Positions 57,851 through 64,000 of a stretch of DNA of 64,000 nt are shown here, piece by piece. Source of the DNA: Stutzerimonas xanthomarina DSM 18231 (GTDB taxonomy: Bacteria; Pseudomonadota; Gammaproteobacteria; Pseudomonadales; Pseudomonadaceae); contig NZ_FQXA01000004.1 in NCBI RefSeq assembly GCF_900129835.1, forward strand, positions 62,001-126,000, written 5' to 3'. The notes beneath the pieces are model-generated. The model searched no databases. It was not told where the DNA came from and saw only the letters and a list, made by a program, of their open reading frames with translations. A program made the translations under genes and the position numbers. The first letter of the stretch is position 1. Each line of letters starts with the position of its first letter.

Positions 57851-57879
57851 AAGCATTACATTTCAATAATGTAATGCTT
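57851..57879. promoter_or_regulatory. Perfect 12-bp inverted repeat upstream of the small gene
   Basis: AAGCATTACATT-TCAAT-AATGTAATGCTT, 105 bp before the start of the small secreted protein and 346 bp before the CDF gene. TGTAAT within it echoes the box at 57740. Candidate operator, or a bidirectional hairpin. Confidence 0.55.
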
Positions 57880-57983
57880 GGCTCATGCTGCTGTTAGCTT
57901 CAGTCACGCAAAATTCATTCGAACCTGTAGAGCTCACCGATAAAGCTCAGCAAGACACCTTTGAATTTAGCGAGGACTGCCCT

Positions 57984-58214
57984 ATGAATCTGTTGAAAGC
58001 TATTGTTGTTGGATCGGTAATATTCGGCTCCGCATTGTCTTATGCAGAAGATGGCTACGACCGCTCGATTAAATTTAATGAAAAATTCCGAGCAGATCAA
58101 AAGCGAATTCACGGAACCGAATCCGCCGAAAAAAAAGCAGGCGAGTTGAAGGTTAATGATATTCGCCAGGATCAGAACAACATGGAAATCAAGAAAGAAA
58201 CCAAAGCTGACTAA
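57984..58214 (+). CDS. Small secreted charged protein
   Basis: 76 residues: signal peptide MNLLKAIVVGSVIFGSALSYA, then a very hydrophilic Lys/Asp/Glu-rich mature part (EDGYDRSIKFNEKFRADQKRIHG...). Start 57984 has GAGGA seven bases upstream. I recognise no family function; the location between metal exporters and the good terminator after it suggest a metal-induced periplasmic protein. Low GC. Confidence 0.7.
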   Translation: MNLLKAIVVGSVIFGSALSYAEDGYDRSIKFNEKFRADQKRIHGTESAEKKAGELKVNDIRQDQNNMEIKKETKAD

Positions 58215-58282
58215 CCACTTAATATCCGAACGATATCCGCCGCCGCCAGCTTCCAAGCTCCGTTGGTAGCAGTTGTACTCTA

Positions 58283-58305
58283 AGCGCCCTTCGGGGCGCT
58301 TTTTT
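58283..58305 (+). terminator. Terminator after the small secreted gene
   Basis: AGCGCCC-TTCG-GGGCGCT stem with a UUCG loop and a six-T tract, 69 bp past the stop codon. Confidence 0.9.
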
Positions 58306-58458
58306 ATGTCCATCACTTGCACGCAAAATCGCTACCAGCGAATCGCCCTGGCCTTTATAGGCCGTTTCGTTAAGTCAGGCCGCTATCGCCTGATCTGTTT
58401 GTTATTAGCGTTCGCAAGAGCATATCCGATTGAGCTGAACAGACGCTGGTGGCGTACA

Positions 58459-58590
58459 ACGCATCCATGTCAGGGTCGCCATCTCAACGGCCTCGCGGTT
58501 CGTCCATGATTGAAGGTGTCAGCTCGGCCTTGTAAAGCCCGCTGATCGTTCCAGCCAGGGCGTTTTCGTAGCTATCGCCCGTGCTGCCGC
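58459..58590 (-). pseudogene. IS3-family transposase (OrfB) remnant
   Basis: On the minus strand GSTGDSYENALAGTISGLYKAEL then REAVEMATLTWM, i.e. the conserved integrase-core end of IS3-type OrfB, interrupted by a frameshift and stop. About 45 codons survive. The surrounding gap (58215-58853) otherwise shows only terminators. Confidence 0.7.
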
Positions 58591-58794
58591 CCGGGGCAGG
58601 TCAGCCGCTGCTTGCATAATCTTTCGTCAGCTCACCGTGGGTGAAAGCCATCAGCCGAGGAGGCGTATGTAGCGCGGAGTCATACGCACTCAGCGCTGAG
58701 CACCCTTTCTATTCACCGCTTAGATGCATTAGACCTACGCTATAAAGGCTTTGCTGCCCGCTGCGCCGCAGCTGAATCTTAGCACTCCGAAACC

Positions 58795-58836
58795 AACACG
58801 CCCCGTTCTCGCTAGCTAGCAAGAACGGGGCGTTGT
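58795..58836 (-). terminator. czcCBA terminator
   Basis: CGCCCCGTTCT / AGAACGGGGCG, an 11-bp perfect stem with a 12-base loop containing GCTAGC, 17 bp after the czcA stop. Confidence 0.75.
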
Positions 58837-58853
58837 GTGCCGCCATCCAATCT

Positions 58854-61800
58854 CTAGCTTGTTCTGTCAGCGGCCAACGCGATTTCTTGCTCCTCCAATT
58901 CATCTTCGCGCCTATGAGCCAGCTGGTAGAGCAACGGCAGCACTAATAGCGTTAGCACCGTTGATGAGAGAATTCCCCCGATTACCACTGTCGCAAGGGG
59001 ACGTTGTACCTCTGCACCGGTACCCACATTCAAGGCCATCGGAACGAACCCGAGTGAAGCCACCAGGGCCGTCATCAATACCGGTCTTAGCCGGGTGAGA
59101 GCGCCTTCGCGGATAGCAGTGTCCAAAGGTAGACCTTGCTCCCGTAAGCTACGGATGAAGGAGATCATTACCAAGCCATTAAGAACGGCGACGCCTGACA
59201 GAGCAATAAAGCCAACTCCTGCTGAAATGGACAATGGGATATCTCTCAGCCACAGCGCAACAATGCCTCCGGTGAGCGCAAATGGAATCCCTGTAAAGAC
59301 CAACAAGCCGTCTTTGACATTGTTGAACATCATGAAAAGCAGAATGAAGACAAGGAGCAGCGCCACGGGGACGACAATCTGCAGCCGCTTCGTTGCTGAT
59401 TCAAGCTGTTCAAATGTACCGCCCCAGTCGATCCAATAACCTGCCGGAATATCTATCTGGGCCTGGATTTTCTGTTCTGCCTCGGATACGAATGATCCAA
59501 TGTCCCGATCACGGACGTTTGCACTAACGACAATTCGCCGTTTCCCTTCCTCTCTACTGATCTGATTCGGGCCGGGGGCCAAATCTAGCGTGGCCACCTC
59601 GCCGAGGGGGATATAACTTATGGCGCTGTTTAATTCCCTTGGGAGGGCAATTGGAAGCCTCTCAATTGCGGCGAGATCGCTGCGTATCTCGTCCGGTAAA
59701 CGAACCACGATATCGAAACGCCGATCCCCTTGAAACAAGGTGCCTGCCTCTCGGCCACCGATAGCTACTGCAACCGCTTGCTGGACGGTATCTAAACTCA
59801 GGCCGTATCGTGCGATCTGATCGCGATCGATATCAATCGTGAGCATGGGAAGGCCAGTCGTCTGCTCGACCGTAACCTCTGAAGCGCCTGGTACTTGTCC
59901 TAGCACCTCGGATACTTCCGCCGCCGTGCTGTTAAGAACGTCCATGTCATCACCATAGATTTTCACGGCTACCGCGGCACGAACTCCGGAAATCAGCTCG
60001 TTGAAACGCAGCTGAATCGGCTGGGAAAACTCGTAGTTATTGCCCGGCAACTCAGCGGCGGATGCTTGCACCTCGCTTAAGAGCTGATTACGCGACTTGC
60101 CTGGATCCGGCCACTGTTCTTGTGGCTTCAGCATGACGTACCCGTCAGAGATATTTGGAGGCATGGCATCAGATGCCACCTCCGCAGTGCCAGTGCGCGC
60201 AAATATGCGTTCGATCTCCGGAAACTCATCCATGAGCTTTCGCTCCAGCTGCTGCTGCATTTCAACAGACTGACTAAGACTGGTAGCTGGTACACGAAGG
60301 GCTTGTATAGCGAAGTCTCCCTCGTTGAGGCTAGGCACGAATTCACTGCCCATACGTGACCCTACGAGGCCAGAAAGTATGACTACAACTACCGCAAAGG
60401 TGAGCACTGCTGGCTTGTTGGCCATCACCGCATCGAGTGCAGGTGCGTAGGCCCGTTTAGCATTGCGGATTAGAAAGTTTTCCTTCTCCGTAACCCGCTT
60501 ACCGATAAATAGCGCAACGGCTGCCGGGACGAACGTCACCGAGAGGATCATCGCCCCGAATAGCGCTGTCACTACGGTAAACGCCATGGGCGTGAACATC
60601 TTACCTTCGACCCCTGTAAGGGCGAATATCGGCAGATATACGATCATAATGATCAGCTGTCCATAGAGTAGAGGTCGACGCACTTCTTTTGCCGCAGCGA
60701 ACACTTCATGAAGCCGTTCGGACAGCGTTAATGCCCGCCCGTGATGGGACTGAGCGTGAGCAAGTCGACGCACGCAGTTCTCAACAATCACCACGGCACC
60801 ATCGATAATGATGCCGAAATCCAATGCGCCTAAGCTCATCAGGTTGGCGCTGACCTCGTTGGCTACCATGCCGGTGAACGTAAAGAGCATCGCCAGCGGT
60901 ATAACAAGTGCGGTTAGGATCGCCGCACGGATATTGCCCAAGAAGAGAAAAAGTATAACCACAACAAGAATGGCACCTTCAGTGAGGTTCTTCTTAACGG
61001 TGGATATAGCTTTGTCTACGAGAACAGTTCGATCGTAGACAGTAATCGCCTTTACGCCTTCCGGAAGCGAAAGGTTTATCTCTTTCATCTTGTCATCGAC
61101 AGCCCTAGAAACTACCCGGCTATTTTCACCGATAAGCATGAAAGCCGTACCTAGAACCACTTCGCGGCCATTCTCGGTGGCTGCGCCAGTACGGAGCTCC
61201 TTTCCAACCTCGACCGTCGCAACGTCGCGGATACGTACTGGGGTACCGTCAACGTTGCTAATAAGGGTATTGCGGATGTCCTCTACTGACTGCATTTGTC
61301 CTGGAGCACGAACAAGATACTGCTCGCCGCGTTTTTCAATATATCCGGCACCTAGATTGTTATTGTTTTGCTCAACCGCCTCGATCAGATCTTGTAATGT
61401 CAGTCCAAACGACCGCAAAGTGTCTGGGTTGGGGGCGATCTGATATTCCTTTGCATATCCTCCGATCGTATTGATCTCAGTAACACCAGGTACATTTCGG
61501 ACTTGCGGTTTGATGATCCAATCTTGAATCTCACGCAAGTCAGCAGGGGTATACGGCGTACCGTCCGATTTGGTGGCACCTTCCTCAGCTTCAACCGTCC
61601 AAAAATAGATTTCGCCAAGCCCAGTGGAAATAGGGCCAAGTGTTGGAGTGACGCCATCTGGGAGCTGATCTTTGGCCCCTCCCAGGCGCTCGTTCACAAG
61701 TTGGCGGGCAAAATAGATGTCAGTGCCTTCCTCAAAAATAACTGTGATCTGAGAAAGTCCATATCGAGACAAGGAGCGTGTCTGCTCGAGCTTGGGCAAC

Positions 61801-62024
61801 CCGGCCATTACCGTCTCGAGCGGGTAGGTAATGCGCTGCTCCACTTCCAGCGGGGAATAACCTGGCGCCGCAGTGTTGATTTGCACCTGTACGTTGGTGA
61901 TATCAGGAACAGCATCGATAGGCAGCTTTTGGTAGCTGTAAGCTCCTAACGCTGCCATGCCAAGCACGGCTAGCAAAACCAGCCAGCGATGCTCTATAGA
62001 AAAACGAATGATACGTTCGAACAC
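58854..62024 (-). CDS. czcA: Heavy-metal RND efflux pump CzcA-like
   Basis: 1056 residues, twelve helices and two large periplasmic loops. N-terminal PDITNVQVQI near residue 40, and helix 4 motif DFGIIIDGAVV near 404, the HME-RND proton-relay type seen in divalent metal (Co/Zn/Cd) pumps. Takes Zn, Cd or Co from periplasm or membrane and drives it through the CzcB-CzcC channel using protons. Last gene of the operon, 16 bp after czcB. Confidence 0.95.
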   Translation of the reverse strand: MFERIIRFSIEHRWLVLLAVLGMAALGAYSYQKLPIDAVPDITNVQVQINTAAPGYSPLEVEQRITYPLETVMAGLPKLEQTRSLSRYGLSQITVIFEEGTDIYFARQLVNERLGGAKDQLPDGVTPTLGPISTGLGEIYFWTVEAEEGATKSDGTPYTPADLREIQDWIIKPQVRNVPGVTEINTIGGYAKEYQIAPNPDTLRSFGLTLQDLIEAVEQNNNNLGAGYIEKRGEQYLVRAPGQMQSVEDIRNTLISNVDGTPVRIRDVATVEVGKELRTGAATENGREVVLGTAFMLIGENSRVVSRAVDDKMKEINLSLPEGVKAITVYDRTVLVDKAISTVKKNLTEGAILVVVILFLFLGNIRAAILTALVIPLAMLFTFTGMVANEVSANLMSLGALDFGIIIDGAVVIVENCVRRLAHAQSHHGRALTLSERLHEVFAAAKEVRRPLLYGQLIIMIVYLPIFALTGVEGKMFTPMAFTVVTALFGAMILSVTFVPAAVALFIGKRVTEKENFLIRNAKRAYAPALDAVMANKPAVLTFAVVVVILSGLVGSRMGSEFVPSLNEGDFAIQALRVPATSLSQSVEMQQQLERKLMDEFPEIERIFARTGTAEVASDAMPPNISDGYVMLKPQEQWPDPGKSRNQLLSEVQASAAELPGNNYEFSQPIQLRFNELISGVRAAVAVKIYGDDMDVLNSTAAEVSEVLGQVPGASEVTVEQTTGLPMLTIDIDRDQIARYGLSLDTVQQAVAVAIGGREAGTLFQGDRRFDIVVRLPDEIRSDLAAIERLPIALPRELNSAISYIPLGEVATLDLAPGPNQISREEGKRRIVVSANVRDRDIGSFVSEAEQKIQAQIDIPAGYWIDWGGTFEQLESATKRLQIVVPVALLLVFILLFMMFNNVKDGLLVFTGIPFALTGGIVALWLRDIPLSISAGVGFIALSGVAVLNGLVMISFIRSLREQGLPLDTAIREGALTRLRPVLMTALVASLGFVPMALNVGTGAEVQRPLATVVIGGILSSTVLTLLVLPLLYQLAHRREDELEEQEIALAADRTS

Positions 62025-62040
62025 AGTCTATAACTCCGTA

Positions 62041-63387
62041 TCAGTGAGCATGCGATGCGCTGGCTTTGCCAAGCTCGGACTTAATGATGAAGCTGTTAGC
62101 CAAGGCATAGCGCGCTCCGGCCTGAAGACCTTCCTTGATTTCAACCGCTTCACTATCGCCGCGACCAGTCACGATTGGCTGAGCAGCAAAGCCATGGTCG
62201 GTCCGTACAAACACCACCGGATTATCTTCCAATGTGTGGATCGCATCGGGCTTGACTGCAACCGGCACGGACACTCCGCCAGAGCCTACCCGCACTTTGA
62301 CGAACAGGCCGGGACGCCATACTCCTTCCGGGTTGGGAAGCGTGACCCGGGCGGTAGCGGCGCGGCTTTGCTGACCAACAAGTGAGCCGACATAAGAAAC
62401 GGTGCCATTGGCACTAGAGTCGAATGCTGTGGCCTCGATAACGGCATTGCTGCCGACTCGTACCGCGCTGAGTGCATTGGCAGGAACGCTGATATCTGCC
62501 CACACGGTAGAGAGATCGGAAATGATGAATATCTGGTCATCGGTATTGACTGACTCGCCGAGCGTGATGTCCTTCTCAACGATCATCCCATCGAACGGCG
62601 CCCTGAGTTCGTAGCGGCTCAATGCGTCTGGCTTGCCAGCATCACTGCCAAGCGCTTGTAGCTGTGCTTTTGCATTCGCAACAGTCAGCTCTGCTTCCCG
62701 TAGAGCCTGTTGTGCCTGTAAATAATCCTGTTCTGCAGAAATACGCTCTTCCCACAGCTCCTTTTCGCGTCGATAGGTTTTCTGAGCCAATGCAAGACGT
62801 TTTTGTGCCGCGTAGAACTCGCTTCTACGTTCCGACAGGTCAGTACTCGCGATCACAGCGAGTACTTGCCCCTGTTTCACCTGTTCGCCCAAATCGACTT
62901 TGACCGCTTCAACGACACCTGAGAGACGAGGCACAACTTGCGCTGTGCGATCCTGGTTAAACGTAATTTCACCTGGCAGCTCGATTGCGCTTTGTATCTG
63001 TGCAGGCTGAGCGGTTGCCAGCGAGATGCCCGCGGCTAGGATTTGGGTCTCGGAGAGTTCAACCTCTGCTGCTTCGGCGTGCGCTGCTCCCTCAGGACCA
63101 TCGTCATGCTCATCTTTCTCTGCCGCACCGACCTCGTGATCGCTATCGGCGCCTCCTTCATCATGGCCATGATCTCCTTCGGCTTCGGCTTCCTCATCCG
63201 AATGCCCTTCATCCCCATGCTCCGAAGCGCCACCATGCTCTCCATGCGCGTCGCTCGCATTAGGCACAGCAGGACTATTGCCAAGAAGCAATCCGCCAAG
63301 TACTAGTGCCACGCCTAATATGACGACGATCCAAAAAATCTGCTTCTTGTGAACAGCCAAGGAAGATGTGTTCGATTTACTTGTCAT
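62041..63387 (-). CDS. czcB: RND periplasmic adaptor CzcB-like, with His/Glu-rich domain
   Basis: 448 residues. Anchor helix (IFWIVVILGVALVLGGLLLG), then a 65-residue stretch dense in His, Asp and Glu (such as GEHGGASEHGDEGHSDEE), a likely metal-binding region, then barrel-sandwich and hairpin domains (GEITFNQDRTAQVVPRLSGVVEAV near residue 140; VVPRLSG-type lipoyl motif) and the C-terminal membrane-proximal domain. Ends in HSHAH-like residues. Nine bases after czcC. Confidence 0.93.
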   Translation of the reverse strand: MTSKSNTSSLAVHKKQIFWIVVILGVALVLGGLLLGNSPAVPNASDAHGEHGGASEHGDEGHSDEEAEAEGDHGHDEGGADSDHEVGAAEKDEHDDGPEGAAHAEAAEVELSETQILAAGISLATAQPAQIQSAIELPGEITFNQDRTAQVVPRLSGVVEAVKVDLGEQVKQGQVLAVIASTDLSERRSEFYAAQKRLALAQKTYRREKELWEERISAEQDYLQAQQALREAELTVANAKAQLQALGSDAGKPDALSRYELRAPFDGMIVEKDITLGESVNTDDQIFIISDLSTVWADISVPANALSAVRVGSNAVIEATAFDSSANGTVSYVGSLVGQQSRAATARVTLPNPEGVWRPGLFVKVRVGSGGVSVPVAVKPDAIHTLEDNPVVFVRTDHGFAAQPIVTGRGDSEAVEIKEGLQAGARYALANSFIIKSELGKASASHAH

Positions 63388-63396
63388 ATGGATTCC

Positions 63397-64000
63397 TTAT
63401 GGCTGAGTGGCCGAGGTGATAACGGCAGACCCATCGCTGACAATTCGCGAGATTTCTGCCGCCGCCTGGTTAGCTTGCGAGAGCGCAGACAGAAACTGAG
63501 AGCGGGCTTGGAAAAGCGTGCGTTGAGCATCCAGTACATCAAGGAAGGTGAACTTTCCAAGTTCGAACCCCTTGCTAGCAGCTTCATAAGCGTTTTGGGC
63601 ACTGGGGAGCATGTCGTTGCGCAACAGTTCAAACTGCTGGCGAGCAGTGCGCAGGCGCATGTGTGCTTGGGAAAGCTCGCTTTTCAGGCGTATGTGAACG
63701 GCGTTGAGCTCGTCCTGGGCCTGGTAGGCCCGTTCCTGCGCTGCTCCGATGTTGCCTTGGTTTCGATCAAACAACGGCAAGGGCATCGAGATACTCACCA
63801 GTCCCAGCGTGCCGTTATATTCATCTGAGCGTTGGGCACCTACGCTAACCGTCACGTTAGAAAAGCGATTCGCCCTTTCCAGCTCCAGCGCAGCCCGACG
63901 TCTTTCAGCCTCCCGACGCGCGCGGGTTAGTTGGGCGGAATCGTTCAAACGGCTATAAAGCTCAGCTAGCTCGGGAAGAGGAGGCACTGCCTCTACCGGC
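63397..64000 (-). CDS. czcC: Outer membrane efflux channel CzcC-like (truncated by window end)
   Basis: The C-terminal 201 codons of a TolC-family protein; the frame stays open to the window edge, so the start lies beyond 64000. Visible are the long amphipathic helices and the repeat end: RRAALELERANRFSNVTVSVGAQRSDEYNGTLGLVSISMPLPLFDRNQGNI and FELGKFTFLDVLDAQRTLFQARSQFLSALSQANQAAAEI. Forms the exit duct of the Czc pump. First visible gene of czcCBA. Confidence 0.92.
   Translation of the reverse strand, partial: PVEAVPPLPELAELYSRLNDSAQLTRARREAERRRAALELERANRFSNVTVSVGAQRSDEYNGTLGLVSISMPLPLFDRNQGNIGAAQERAYQAQDELNAVHIRLKSELSQAHMRLRTARQQFELLRNDMLPSAQNAYEAASKGFELGKFTFLDVLDAQRTLFQARSQFLSALSQANQAAAEISRIVSDGSAVITSATQP

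Noticed and set aside
57629..57856. 75-codon minus-strand ORF between the CDF gene and the small secreted gene
   Set aside because: It covers the CopR-like box and has no ribosome site or motif; more likely regulatory DNA.
58709..58903. 64-codon minus-strand ORF past czcA
   Set aside because: It overlaps the czcA terminator and the czcA 3' end in another frame; no independent support.

Overview
The window reads as about 45 kb of chromosomal backbone followed by about 19 kb of acquired, metal-resistance DNA. The organism is most likely a denitrifying Pseudomonas of the Stutzerimonas/P. mendocina kind. The evidence is the high GC, the order narG-H-J-I then a PpiC-type isomerase, moaA, moaB and moeA (which I recall from P. 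aeruginosa), a ColRS locus followed by a methyltransferase and an LPS-kinase-like gene, and many dispersed short GTAGGGTGG palindromes. No tRNA, rRNA or CRISPR array was recognised.

Layout. 1-10.8 kb (+): the respiratory nitrate reductase operon (narG cut by the window start) and three molybdenum cofactor genes. 10.8-18.0 kb (-): a cytochrome b561 gene, a QseBC/BqsRS-like two-component system, and a tightly packed five-gene set upstream of it (thermostable hemolysin family, acyl/AMP ligase, haem-oxygenase-like diiron protein, a frame-disrupted SDR and a TPR protein). 18.1-24.2 kb (+): colR-colS, a methyltransferase, an InaA-type kinase, dgkA and an LtaS-like phosphotransferase, which look like an envelope-modification unit. 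24.2-29 kb: an ECF sigma/anti-sigma/periplasmic sensor set and divergent c- and b-type cytochrome genes. 29-45 kb: trmA, an NCS2 purine permease, a molybdenum hydroxylase trio (PaoABC-like) with its MocA-like maturase, an MFS exporter, a MerR regulator with a small CMD-family protein, rlmG, fpr, gdhA and ettA.

45-64 kb: a four-gene mobile module with three different tyrosine recombinases and a small coiled-coil protein (GInt type, ginABCD) sits immediately 5' of ettA and appears to supply its start codon. After it come decayed parts: a truncated OLD-like ATPase/nuclease, a Tn4651-type tnpA remnant with an intact tnpC, and an ACR3-like transporter pseudogene. Then follow dsbB-dsbA-methyltransferase, a CDF zinc/cadmium exporter, a small secreted protein, an IS3 remnant and czcCBA, which is cut by the window end.

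Two regulatory patterns tie the backbone together. TTAAG-N6-TTAAG-like boxes (the type bound by PmrA/QseB/BqsR regulators) lie 45-50 bp upstream of four start codons: cytochrome b561, the hemolysin-family operon, the SHP cytochrome and the b561-flavodoxin-reductase-like fusion. A 14-bp TTTTTCAC-containing sequence, matching the published ColR consensus as I remember it, is repeated exactly upstream of colR and upstream of the methyltransferase gene.
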